Origin: Actinomyces massiliensis 4401292 | GTDB lineage: Bacteria > Actinomycetota > Actinomycetes > Actinomycetales > Actinomycetaceae | DNA length: 64,000 bases | Reading direction: 5' to 3' | Assembly: GCF_000269805.1 (NCBI RefSeq) | Contig: NZ_JH711482.1 | Span: 540,933-604,932, forward strand | Shown here: piece after piece, positions 48,159-60,077 of the stretch | Position numbering within the stretch: the first letter of the stretch is position 1 | Layout: the number at the start of each line of letters is the position of its first letter | Program-made: the position numbers and the translations under genes | Notes under the pieces: model-generated | Told to the model about the DNA's origin: nothing | Database searches by the model: none | The model's input: only the letters and a program-made list of their open reading frames with translations

Positions 48159-48368
48159 CTGGAGACCCTTACGTTGAGGTCGCCGTCGAGGGAGATTCCG
48201 ACACCGGTATGGCCCAGGTTTTCCTCAATAACGCGGGACTTGCGCTTTATCGCCCGTGAGCACTGGGATATCGCCAAGGCGCAAGAATGCAGCCCCAGCC
48301 TTCGCCGTACGGTCATGAGGCTGAGATCAATGCGCAGTCGGCTCCTCGCCGCATCGCCTGAGGTCTGA
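48155..48368 (+). pseudogene. TOPRIM-like (DUF4276-like) nuclease partner, internally deleted
   Basis: ATG at 48155 overlaps the ATPase stop. The first 33 residues (EVAVEGDSDTGMAQVFLNNAGL) match the start of a TOPRIM-like family of about 200 residues, then stop at 48256. The +1 frame from about 48232 continues as LRFIAREHWDIAKAQECSPSLRR and ends at 48368, matching the C-terminal end of the same family. The central 130-150 residues, including the acidic DxD motif, are missing. The junction lies where both frames overlap near 48232-48250. So the catalytic subunit is lost and the ATPase is left. Confidence 0.7.
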
Positions 48369-48409
48369 TCGCCCCGCGAATCGACGGCGCACAGACGGCA
48401 GGCGGATCT

Positions 48410-51516
<3,107 letters not shown>

Positions 51517-51576
51517 TTAAAGCTGGCGTCTGACGCTGGCACTTGAGAGCGGTGCGCGGGAACGCCGTGGGAGTGG

Positions 51577-51897
51577 TCAGTTGATCGCGGTGACCTTGAC
51601 GGCCGTGAGCTGAGCGCGGTGGCCCTGACGCTTGCGGAAGCCCGTCTTGTTCTTGAACTTGAGAATGTTGATCTTGGGGCCCTTCTCCTCACCGATGATC
51701 TCGGCGGTAACGGAGGACTTGGCGAGGTCGGCAGCAGTAGTGGTGACCTTGTCGCCATCCACCAGCATGACGGGAGCGAGGGACACCTCGTCACCGATTT
51801 CGCCGGCGAGTTTGTCGACAACCACGACGTCGCCGACAGAGACCTTCTCCTGACGGCCGCCGGCCTTGACGATCGCGTAGACCACTTGAATGCTCAT
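51577..51897 (-). CDS. rplU: 50S ribosomal protein L21
   Basis: 106 residues from ATG 51897. Conserved [26 protein letters not shown] and the ending [24 protein letters not shown]. The frame is open upstream to 51981 without homology. The 195-base gap to rne could hold an L21 leader; no specific structure recognised. Confidence 0.97.
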   Translation of the reverse strand: MSIQVVYAIVKAGGRQEKVSVGDVVVVDKLAGEIGDEVSLAPVMLVDGDKVTTTAADLAKSSVTAEIIGEEKGPKINILKFKNKTGFRKRQGHRAQLTAVKVTAIN

Positions 51898-52092
51898 CTC
51901 TGTCGAATCTTTGGACCATTTCCGGAGAACCTCACGTTCCATCACCGAAGAACGATCCCTTTGGCAGGGTGCAAGACGCACCGGCGAACTACTTTAAGCG
52001 ATCCGCAGCGTCCGACCAACCCGCGACAGTCGCGCAGGCCTGTGTTCTTGGGCACGAGCCCCGCGCGGAACCATGCGGTCGGGCATCCGCCC

Positions 52093-54948
52093 TCATGAGC
52101 CCTCATGACCGGCCCCCGCATGCTCGGGGGAATGACTGTGAGCCTGCTCGGTCGCAGCGGCGATCTGAGCCAGAGCCCCGCGCACTGCGGCACGCGCGGC
52201 GTCATCGCGCTCGGGGGCCTCAGCCTGACTGGCCTCGCTGCGCGCCTCCGCAGGGCCGCCGGACCGCCTGGACGACCGGGATGCAGCGGATTCCTCTCGA
52301 TTCTTACGACCGCGACGCCCCGCCCCCTTCCGACCGGAGGCCGACATATCCGCGGCCTGGTTCTCGACCGGATTGTCGTGGACGATGAAACCACGGCCTC
52401 CGCAGCACTCGCACGGGGTGGAGAACGCCTCGACCAATCCTTGGCCCACACGCTTGCGAGTCATCTGCACCAGTCCGAGAGACGTCACCTCGGTGACCTG
52501 GTGGCGAGTACGGTCCCGCCCGAGGCACTCGATCAAGCGGCGCAGAACGAGGTCGCGGTTGGACTCCAGAACCATGTCCACGAAGTCGATGACCACCATT
52601 CCGCCGATGTCGCGCAGTCGCAGCTGGCGGACGATCTCCTCGGCGGCTTCGAGGTTGTTGCGCGTGACCGTCTCTTCAAGAGTGCCTCCGGCTCCTCCGG
52701 TGAAACGACCGGTGTTGACGTCAATGACCGTCATGGCCTCAGTGCGGTCGATGATGAGCGTGCCCCCGCTGGGAAGCCAGACCTTGCGATCGAACCCCTT
52801 GGCGAGCTGCTCATCGACTCGATGGGCGGCGAAGACATCTTCCGCATCCACCCAGTGCTCAAGGCGATCCGCCAGATCCGGGCTCAACTCGTCCACGTAC
52901 TGGCTGATCGTCTTCCAAGCGCCGGATCCTTGGACGACCAGGCGTCTGAAGTCCTCATTGAAGACATCGCGCACGACGCGCACCGCCAGCTCGGGCTCTC
53001 CCTTGAGAAGAACGGGAGCCTTGCTGGAGCCCTTGAAGACAGAGGATGCCTTCTTATCGATGGTCTGCCACTGGGAGATGAGACGCTTGACATCAGCAGT
53101 GAGCTGCTCCTCACTGGCGCCCTCGGCGGCAGTGCGCACGATAACGCCGGCGTCATCAGGGATGATGCGCTTGAGGATCTTCTTCAAGCGCGCGCGCTCG
53201 GTGTCCGGAAGCTTGCGGGAAATGCCAGTCATCGCGCCTCCCGGGACGAGCACGAGATAACGACCCGCCAATGTGATCTGGCTGGTCAGGCGCGCGCCCT
53301 TATGCCCGATGGGGTCCTTGGTGACCTGCACGAGGACCGTGTCGCCGCTGGAGAGAGCGTCCTCAATACGACGGGGCTTACCCTCCATGCCGGCGGCGTC
53401 CCAGTTGACCTCGCCGGCGTACAGCACGGCGTTGCGCCCCTTGCCCAGGTCCACGAAGGCCGCCTCCATGGACGGCAGCACGTTCTGAACCCGACCGACG
53501 TAGACATTGCCGACCATGGATATCTGCGTATGACGGGCGACGTAGTGCTCGACGAGCAGTCCGTCCTCAAGCAGAGCGATCTGATTGAGACCGTCCTGCT
53601 CGCGCACGATCATCTGGCGGTCCACACTCTCACGGCGGGCCAGGAACTCCGCCTCGGTGACGATGGGGCGACGGCGTCCGGCCGCGCGTCCCTCGCGACG
53701 ACGCTGACGCTTGGCCTCCAAGCGGGTCGATCCTTTGAGTGCGGTGACCTCGTCACGGGGATCCCTACCGGCGTCGGAACGGGTGCGGGAGCGCGAGCGG
53801 CGGCGACGTCGGCGACTGGAGGAAGCCTCCTCAGCCGCGTCAGCAGTCTCCTCGGCATCGGCCCTCGAGCTTCGGGGATCAGCGGAATCAGAATCCGAGT
53901 CCTCTTTACCTTTACCTTTATCCTCTTTTCCGTCCTCCTTCTCGCCCCCCTGACGCGTCTCATTGCGAGAACGGGTCCTGCGGCCGCGGCCTCCACGGCG
54001 ACGCTTGCGGCGGCCCGCGCCATCGCGCTCGTCATCCCGGGAATCGCCATCGGCGTCGCCCCGATTCTCAGACTCCCCGACATTCCCGGAGTCATTCATG
54101 TCATCTGAGTCGTCCGAGTCATCCGCCGGCGCCTCGAGATGTTCGGGCGCGGCCTGGGCCGCCGTGGCCTTACGGCGCCGTCTTCTACCGCCCTTCGACG
54201 CGGTCGCGGGCTCGCCGGAGGCGCGGGCCTCGGAGTCTCCCTCATCATCCTGAGCAGCTGTCAGAGCGGGCTGCTCGGCGGCAGGAGCCTGTGCGGGGGC
54301 GGTCGTCGCGGCAGTCACCTTACGACGACGGCGTCGAGCGCGCGCGGGGTCCGGGGCCTGAAACAGCAGGGACGCAGCGGGAAGATACGGCGCCCACCCG
54401 GGCGCACCAGCCTCGTCGCCCCGCTCGGCGCCGGCCTGCGAGTTCTCAGACCCATCATCAGCTTCAGCATTCTCAGCCTCGGACGCCTCGACTTCTTCAG
54501 CCACCTCAGCGTCTTCAGTGGCTTCAGTGGCTTCAGCGTCTTCAGTGGTTTCAGTGGCTTCCAGATCCGACGACTCCGCCGCATCAGCCGCCTCGGCGAC
54601 TCGGTCGGCATCAGCGCCCCCGGAGTGAGCCTCCTGAGTCTCCTGAATCCCCTGAGTGCGCGCCTCGCCGTCAGGATCACGACGAGGGTCCCGCGAGTCC
54701 TCCGTCAGGACCGGCTGCTCGGCGGCAGGAACCTGTGCGGGGGCGGTCGCAGCGGCAGTCACCTTACGACGACGACGGGCAGGAGCCGTGCCGGTGGACG
54801 TCTTCTCAGTCTTCTCAGTCTTCTCAGTCTTCTCAGACTTGGCAGTCTTCTCTATCTTCTCCGCCTTCTCGGCGGCAGCCGCATCTGCGGGCGCTGGGGA
54901 CGCCTCGGAATCGCGTCCGGAAAAGGATGATGGGTTTGATGTGGACAC
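52093..54948 (-). CDS. rne: Ribonuclease E/G
   Basis: 951 residues. The first 400 are acidic and basic low-complexity sequence (EKTEKTEKTEKT, RRRRKVTAA repeated three times). The conserved part starts near residue 440 with the S1 domain (NVYVGRVQNVLPSMEAAFVDLGKGRNAVL), then the DNase-I-like catalytic core with metal residues in VIDVNTGRF and VIDFVDMV, and a Zn-link CECCGGRGF. Chief mRNA and rRNA processing endonuclease. The frame is open to 55011; GTG 54948 is a best guess. Opposite to cydA. Confidence 0.92.
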   Translation of the reverse strand: MSTSNPSSFSGRDSEASPAPADAAAAEKAEKIEKTAKSEKTEKTEKTEKTSTGTAPARRRRKVTAAATAPAQVPAAEQPVLTEDSRDPRRDPDGEARTQGIQETQEAHSGGADADRVAEAADAAESSDLEATETTEDAEATEATEDAEVAEEVEASEAENAEADDGSENSQAGAERGDEAGAPGWAPYLPAASLLFQAPDPARARRRRRKVTAATTAPAQAPAAEQPALTAAQDDEGDSEARASGEPATASKGGRRRRRKATAAQAAPEHLEAPADDSDDSDDMNDSGNVGESENRGDADGDSRDDERDGAGRRKRRRGGRGRRTRSRNETRQGGEKEDGKEDKGKGKEDSDSDSADPRSSRADAEETADAAEEASSSRRRRRRSRSRTRSDAGRDPRDEVTALKGSTRLEAKRQRRREGRAAGRRRPIVTEAEFLARRESVDRQMIVREQDGLNQIALLEDGLLVEHYVARHTQISMVGNVYVGRVQNVLPSMEAAFVDLGKGRNAVLYAGEVNWDAAGMEGKPRRIEDALSSGDTVLVQVTKDPIGHKGARLTSQITLAGRYLVLVPGGAMTGISRKLPDTERARLKKILKRIIPDDAGVIVRTAAEGASEEQLTADVKRLISQWQTIDKKASSVFKGSSKAPVLLKGEPELAVRVVRDVFNEDFRRLVVQGSGAWKTISQYVDELSPDLADRLEHWVDAEDVFAAHRVDEQLAKGFDRKVWLPSGGTLIIDRTEAMTVIDVNTGRFTGGAGGTLEETVTRNNLEAAEEIVRQLRLRDIGGMVVIDFVDMVLESNRDLVLRRLIECLGRDRTRHQVTEVTSLGLVQMTRKRVGQGLVEAFSTPCECCGGRGFIVHDNPVENQAADMSASGRKGAGRRGRKNREESAASRSSRRSGGPAEARSEASQAEAPERDDAARAAVRGALAQIAAATEQAHSHSPEHAGAGHEGS
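54271..54330. repeat. Copy 1 of a 60-base direct repeat inside rne
   Basis: 57 of 60 bases match 54715-54774. Encodes the Arg-rich/AAEQP segment of the N-terminal extension. The 444-base distance is a multiple of three, so recombination would delete 148 residues and keep the frame. Confidence 0.85.
54715..54774. repeat. Copy 2 of a 60-base direct repeat inside rne
   Basis: Partner of the repeat at 54271-54330; three mismatches. Both copies encode a RRRRKVTAA...PAAEQP segment of the RNase E N-terminal extension. Confidence 0.85.
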
Positions 54949-55257
54949 GGTGGTGCGCACTCTCCGGGTGTCCCTGCCTCCGTCGTACCCACGGTGCTGG
55001 GACGCAGTCACGCTCCCGACGAGGGAGCCGAAAAGCCTGTGTTCTCGCCTTGCGGCGTCGGCCTGCGGAAGGACTTAACGATCCGGGAGTGCGGCGGCGC
55101 ATTGTGCGGCGCACTTCTCCAGAACGGTCTCAACCAAGGGCTCGAGCACCGGATGCCGGTACGCAGCACCCGGAGCCGACGACAGTATTTCACACCGGAG
55201 GCCGCAACAGCTCTCAGCTCGCCCAAGGGTCTGCCTCACTCTCACCAATTACCTTCT

Positions 55258-55276
55258 CTAGCATTCGCAATGCTAG
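55258..55276. promoter_or_regulatory. Perfect inverted repeat upstream of cydA
   Basis: CTAGCATT at 55258-55265 and AATGCTAG at 55269-55276 around a CGC centre. It lies 25 bases before the putative cydA -35 box, a position suited to an activator or to a repressor acting by looping. Confidence 0.55.
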
Positions 55277-55300
55277 TGCTAGCCTTGCATCGCGGAATTC

Positions 55301-55330
55301 ATGACAAGGTGTCACCACTTGGCTTATACT
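55301..55330 (+). promoter_or_regulatory. Candidate cydA promoter
   Basis: ATGACA at 55301-55306 and TATACT at 55325-55330 with 18-base spacing, about 75 bases before the cydA start. Both boxes are close to the housekeeping consensus. Confidence 0.6.
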
Positions 55331-55403
55331 GCACCTATTACTCCGCGACGATCGCGGCAGATTCACTTATTGCTTTCATCACTCGTCGCGAAAGGTGACG
55401 CTG

Positions 55404-56903
55404 ATGGCCCTCGCACCGATGGCACTGGACTCTCTCGACCTGGCTCGATGGCAGTTCGGCATCACGACCGTCTACCACTTCATCCTCGTCCCGCTCACGA
55501 TCGGCCTGTCCCCGCTCGTGGCGCTCATGGAGACCAACTACGTGCGCACCGGCAACGAGCAATGGCGCGTCGCCACCAAGTTCTTCGGCAAGATCCTGCT
55601 GATCAACTTCGCACTCGGCGTGGCCACCGGCATCGTGCAGGAGTTCCAGTTCGGCATGAACTGGTCGGAGTACTCCCGCTACGTCGGCAACATCTTCGGC
55701 GCTCCACTGGCCTTCGAGGCGCTTCTCGCCTTCTTCATGGAATCGACCTTCCTCGGCCTGTGGATCTTCGGCTGGGACCGCCTGTCCCCCAAGCTGCACA
55801 ACCTGTGCATGTGGATGGTCGCCCTGGGAACGAACATCTCCGCCTTCTTCATCCTCGCCGCCAACTCCTGGATGCAGCATCCGGTCGGCACAGTCGTCAA
55901 TCCCGACACCGGCCGCGCCGAGCTCGACGGCATCAGCGGCTTCTTCGAAGTCCTGAACAACCACATCCTGTGGACCACCCTGATCCATACCGTGTCCTCC
56001 GCCTTCCTGGTCGCCGGCGCCGTCGTCCTCGGCGTTTCCGTATGGTGGATGACCAAGGCCGCAGCCGCCGGGCAGAGCTATGAGGCCTACGAGCTGTGGC
56101 GGCGCCTGACGCGATTCGGCGCGATCACGATGATTCTCGCCGGCGTCCTGACCTCCGGAAGCGGTCACATGCAGGGCCAGCTCATCGCCGAGGAGCAGCC
56201 GGCCAAGATGGCCTCGGCCGAGATGCTGTGCCGGACGGAATCCGGAGCGGGCTTCACGGTGGCCGCCTTCGGCTCCTGCCAGGACGGCACCGCCACGCAT
56301 GTCATCACGGTGCCCTATGTGTACTCCTTCATGGCCACCAACGATCCCAATGCCGAAGTCATGGGTCTGGCCGACGCCCAGCACATGTATGAGGACCGTT
56401 ACGGGCAGGGAGTGGACTACGCCCCCAATGAGATGGTCGCCTTCTGGTCCTTCCGGCTCATGATCGGGCTGGGCATGATCTCAATCGCCATCGGGGCGCT
56501 CGCCATGTGGCTCACCCGCAGGAATCGCATCATCGAGAGCTCCCGGCTGGGCATCGCCGCGCTATGGACGATGTGGCTTCCCTTCATCGCCTGCTCATTC
56601 GGCTGGATCTTCACCGAGATGGGGCGTCAGCCCTGGGTGGTGGTCCCCAACCTGGCCGATCCAGTCTCGCAAGTCCGCATGCTGACCGCCAACGGCGTGT
56701 CCACCGTCGTCTCCCCGGGCACGGTCCTGACCTCAATGGTCATCTTCACTCTCCTGTACGCCGTTCTCGGCGTCATCTGGTTCATTCTGCTGCGCCGTTA
56801 CATCCGCGAGGGTGTGCGCACGCAGACGGAAGAGTCCGTCAAACTGGTCGATAAGGCCGCCTCCCACAAGACGTCGATCCCCGTCCTGTCCTTCGAGTAC
56901 TGA
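55404..56903 (+). CDS. cydA: Cytochrome bd quinol oxidase subunit I
   Basis: 499 residues from ATG 55404 (AAAGG eight bases upstream; the frame also has GTG 55395). Nine hydrophobic helices. Heme ligands visible by position: His in QFGITTVYHFILVPL, His in IHTVSSAFLV and Met in FRLMIGLGM. The GRQPW motif is in TEMGRQPWVVVPNL. The Q loop between GQLIAEEQPAKMA and FWSFRLM is of the short type. Oxidises menaquinol and reduces oxygen with high affinity. First gene of cydAB. Confidence 0.96.
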   Translation: MALAPMALDSLDLARWQFGITTVYHFILVPLTIGLSPLVALMETNYVRTGNEQWRVATKFFGKILLINFALGVATGIVQEFQFGMNWSEYSRYVGNIFGAPLAFEALLAFFMESTFLGLWIFGWDRLSPKLHNLCMWMVALGTNISAFFILAANSWMQHPVGTVVNPDTGRAELDGISGFFEVLNNHILWTTLIHTVSSAFLVAGAVVLGVSVWWMTKAAAAGQSYEAYELWRRLTRFGAITMILAGVLTSGSGHMQGQLIAEEQPAKMASAEMLCRTESGAGFTVAAFGSCQDGTATHVITVPYVYSFMATNDPNAEVMGLADAQHMYEDRYGQGVDYAPNEMVAFWSFRLMIGLGMISIAIGALAMWLTRRNRIIESSRLGIAALWTMWLPFIACSFGWIFTEMGRQPWVVVPNLADPVSQVRMLTANGVSTVVSPGTVLTSMVIFTLLYAVLGVIWFILLRRYIREGVRTQTEESVKLVDKAASHKTSIPVLSFEY

Positions 56904-56923
56904 GCCGGAAGAAGGAAACTCCC

Positions 56924-58057
56924 ATGACTCTGCCCATCCTCTGGTTCGTTCTCATCGCCGTCCTGTGGATCGGCTACCTGACCCTGGAGGGCTTCGACTT
57001 CGGTGTCGGCATGCTCCTGAAGATCCTCGGCCGCGATGAGAAGGAGCGCCGGGCGATGCTCGGCACCATCGGCCCCCATTGGGACGGCAACGAGGTCTGG
57101 CTGCTGACGGCCGGCGGCGCCACCTTCGCGGCCTTCCCGGAGTGGTACGGCACCCTCTTCTCGGGCGCCTACCTCGTGCTCCTCGCCATCCTGCTGTGCC
57201 TCATCGTGCGAGTGTGCGCCATCGAGTGGCGAGAGAAGATCAACGACCAGCCCTGGCGCGACCGGTGGGACTGGGTGCACACGGTCGCCGCCTGGATCCC
57301 CTCGATCCTGTGGGGAGCTGCCTTCGCCAATCTGGTGCAGGGAATGAGGATCGAAGTGATCGACACCGCCTCGGGCGCCCCCGTGCCCGCGAGCGAGGTC
57401 TCCCCCGATACCCTGGTCTACGGCGCCTCCCACCAGATCACCGGCGGATTCCTCAGCATGCTCACGCCCTTCACGCTGCTGGGCGGTGCAGTCACCTGCC
57501 TGCTGTTCCTCACCCACGGAGCGCTTTTCATCTCCCTGAAGACGGCCGGAGAGCTCTCTGAGAGAGCCCTCGCCCTCGCCCGGCGGTCTTCGCTCGCCTC
57601 CACGACGGTCACCGCCGTGTGGGCTCTGTGGGCCCAACTCCTCCACTCGCCCAACGCGCTGGCCTGGATTCCTCTCGGTCTGGCCGCACTGGCACTGATC
57701 GGCTCGCTGATCCTCACCCAGCAGAACAGCAGCGGAAAAGCCTTCACCCTGCACTTCGCAGGCATCGCCTTCGCCGTCGTCTTCATCTTCTCGGCGATGG
57801 CTCCCGACGTCATGCGCTCCTCGATCGATGAGGCCTACTCGCTGACGATCCAGCAGGCCGCGAGCGCGGACACCACCCTTCTGATCATGACGATCGCCGC
57901 TGTTCTGTTCGTCCCGGTCGTGCTCGTCTACACGATCTGGGGCTACAGGGTCTTCTCCAAGCGCATCAACGCCGACGCGATCGATCCCGACGAAGGCGGT
58001 CTGCACCCCACCAAGGTGCGCGACTCCGCCCAGCCCGAGGCAGCCATCGGCTACTGA
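56924..58057 (+). CDS. cydB: Cytochrome bd quinol oxidase subunit II
   Basis: 377 residues, eight hydrophobic helices. Starts MTLPILWFVLIAVLWIGYLTLEGFDFGVG, the family signature; GPHWDGNEVWLLTAGGATFAAFP follows. GAAGGAAA before the ATG gives the ribosome site. Partner of CydA, 20 bases behind it. Confidence 0.96.
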   Translation: MTLPILWFVLIAVLWIGYLTLEGFDFGVGMLLKILGRDEKERRAMLGTIGPHWDGNEVWLLTAGGATFAAFPEWYGTLFSGAYLVLLAILLCLIVRVCAIEWREKINDQPWRDRWDWVHTVAAWIPSILWGAAFANLVQGMRIEVIDTASGAPVPASEVSPDTLVYGASHQITGGFLSMLTPFTLLGGAVTCLLFLTHGALFISLKTAGELSERALALARRSSLASTTVTAVWALWAQLLHSPNALAWIPLGLAALALIGSLILTQQNSSGKAFTLHFAGIAFAVVFIFSAMAPDVMRSSIDEAYSLTIQQAASADTTLLIMTIAAVLFVPVVLVYTIWGYRVFSKRINADAIDPDEGGLHPTKVRDSAQPEAAIGY

Positions 58058-58058
58058 T

Positions 58059-58085
58059 CCTGCTCGGCCTGCTCAGCCTGCTCGA
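58059..58085. repeat. Three 9-base tandem near-repeats after cydB
   Basis: CCTGCTCGG, CCTGCTCAG and CCTGCTCGA follow each other directly behind the cydB stop, in the 205-base gap before cydD. No function suggested. Confidence 0.6.
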
Positions 58086-58262
58086 TCCGTCCCGCTGCAT
58101 CGCGGCTGAATCAGCAATCGGACCGCGGCAACGGGCGAGCCGCAGAAGGCCGCTCCTCGGCGCTGCCCGATATCGAGGCCTGACGATGAAGGGCCGCCCA
58201 GGCTCCCAGCTGATGCAGCGAGATGACCAGGACCACCGTCCCAGGAGCACTATCCTGAGACC

Positions 58263-60077
58263 GTGAAGCCCTTGGACCCCCGGCTCATGCGTTATGCGCA
58301 TGCCGCTCGGCGATACATCGCCATCACCGCCCTGGCCGGCGGTATGACGGCGCTGCTCGTCGTCGCGCAGGCAGTTCTCATCTCGAGGTCCGTCTCCCCC
58401 ATCATCACCTCCCGCACCGCCCTCAGCGCAGTGGCGCCGCGCATCGCACTCCTGGCACTCGTCATGGCGGCGCGCGTCATCATCCTCTACACCCAGGAGG
58501 CTCTCGCCCACCGCGCCGCCACACGCACGATCATTGAGCTGCGCCGCCACGTCCTGCAGCACGCCGCGGCGCTGGGACCGCGCTGGCAGGCAGAGCACAG
58601 CTCCGACACCGCCACCCTGCTCACTCGCGGACTGGACGACCTCGAGCCGTACTTCACCCGCTACCTGCCCCAACTCCTCCTGGCCGCCACAGTGACGCCC
58701 TTGACCGCTCTGGTCATGCTGGTGGAGGACCTCCCCTCCGCCATCGCCGTGGCGTGCACCATTCCGCTCATCCCCATTTTCATGATCCTCATCGGCCGGC
58801 TGACCCAGCACCATTCCGAGGAGCGCCTCACGGCCATGGAAAGACTGGGCGGCCAGGTGCTCGACCTGCTCGCGGGACTGCCCACGCTCAAGGCTCTCGG
58901 CCGCGAGATCGGCCCGGCAGGGCGTGTTCGGGCACTGGGCAGGGCCTACAACACGGCCACCATGCAGACCCTGCGGATCGCCTTCCTGTCCGGTGCGGTC
59001 CTGGAGTTCATCACGACGCTGTCGGTGGCGATCATCGCCGTGCAAGTGGGCTTCCGCCTGCTGTTCGGGCACATGGACCTGGCAACCGCCCTCCTGGTCA
59101 TCATGATCGCGCCCGAGATCTACCAGCCATTGCGCCAGGTCGGATTCCACTTCCACGCCTCGGCCAACGGGGTCGCCGCCGCCAATGCCGTCTTCGAGAT
59201 CCTCGACACTCCCCTACCCGAGCGCGGCACGATGCCCGCTCCTGATCTCGCCTCCGCCGTCATCGAGATCGAGGAACTGAGCGTCGCCGCACGCGGCAGC
59301 TGGGCACCTGCCGGACTGACCGCCCAGATCCGGCCGGGGCGTCTCGTGGCGCTGACCGGCCCCTCGGGCGCCGGCAAGACAACGACCTCCCAGGTGCTCA
59401 TGTCGCTGCTGCCCGCCGATCGTGGCACCGTGCGGGTCATCCCCAATGGAGCTGACGGCAACGGCACTAACGGCACTGAGGCCGCTCAAGGCGCTGAGGA
59501 CGCTGTCATGAGCTCCCTGGACCTGTCAGAGATCGAGCCGACCACGTGGTGGTCCCAGATCGCCTGGGTTCCCCAGCGCCCGGTGATCGTGCCGGGCACG
59601 GTGCTGGACAACGTCATCGGCGCCGACCGCGCATCCGAGTTCACAGGGGTCACGAGCAGCCGGCTCGGACGGGTTCTCCCCTCTCTCGACGCTGCCGCCC
59701 GAGCCACGGGTTTCGACGAGGTGGTCTCATCTCTGCCCCACGGCTGGCAGACGCGGGTTGGCCAGGGAGGCGCCGGGCTGTCCGTCGGGCAACGCCAGCG
59801 TCTGAGTCTGACCAGGGCGCTCATGTCGGACGCCCCGCTGGTCGTGCTGGATGAGCCGACCGCGCACCTGGACGCGGCCAGCGAGGCGCATGTGCTCGAC
59901 GGTGTCGAGATGCTGCGCTCCCAGCACCGCACGGTCGTGGTCATCGCTCATCGAGCGGCGCTGGTATCGATGGCGGACGATGTCATCGACGTGACCTCAC
60001 GACCCGCACGTGAGCCCGGCGACTGCCCGCAGGACCTGCCAACCGTGCCCGGTGCCGGCGAGGGGACCGCGCGATGA
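58263..60077 (+). CDS. cydD: Thiol/heme ABC exporter subunit CydD
   Basis: 604 residues from GTG 58263. N-terminal six-helix exporter domain, C-terminal ATPase with Walker A GPSGAGKTTTS, signature LSVGQRQRLSLTRAL, Walker B PLVVLDEPTAHLD. CydDC is needed for assembly of cytochrome bd; it exports cysteine/glutathione or handles heme. An Asn/Gly/Glu-rich insertion (PNGADGNGTNGTEAAQG) sits between Walker A and signature. Its stop overlaps the cydC start by four bases. Confidence 0.95.
   Translation: MKPLDPRLMRYAHAARRYIAITALAGGMTALLVVAQAVLISRSVSPIITSRTALSAVAPRIALLALVMAARVIILYTQEALAHRAATRTIIELRRHVLQHAAALGPRWQAEHSSDTATLLTRGLDDLEPYFTRYLPQLLLAATVTPLTALVMLVEDLPSAIAVACTIPLIPIFMILIGRLTQHHSEERLTAMERLGGQVLDLLAGLPTLKALGREIGPAGRVRALGRAYNTATMQTLRIAFLSGAVLEFITTLSVAIIAVQVGFRLLFGHMDLATALLVIMIAPEIYQPLRQVGFHFHASANGVAAANAVFEILDTPLPERGTMPAPDLASAVIEIEELSVAARGSWAPAGLTAQIRPGRLVALTGPSGAGKTTTSQVLMSLLPADRGTVRVIPNGADGNGTNGTEAAQGAEDAVMSSLDLSEIEPTTWWSQIAWVPQRPVIVPGTVLDNVIGADRASEFTGVTSSRLGRVLPSLDAAARATGFDEVVSSLPHGWQTRVGQGGAGLSVGQRQRLSLTRALMSDAPLVVLDEPTAHLDAASEAHVLDGVEMLRSQHRTVVVIAHRAALVSMADDVIDVTSRPAREPGDCPQDLPTVPGAGEGTAR

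Larger units (their letters stand above)
54949..55403. other. Divergent region between rne and cydA
   Basis: About 455 bases. The left part is the rne start region, whose exact start codon is uncertain (GTG at 54948, 54960 or 55011). The right part is AT-richer and holds an inverted repeat and a good promoter for cydA. No gene is supported here. Confidence 0.5.
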
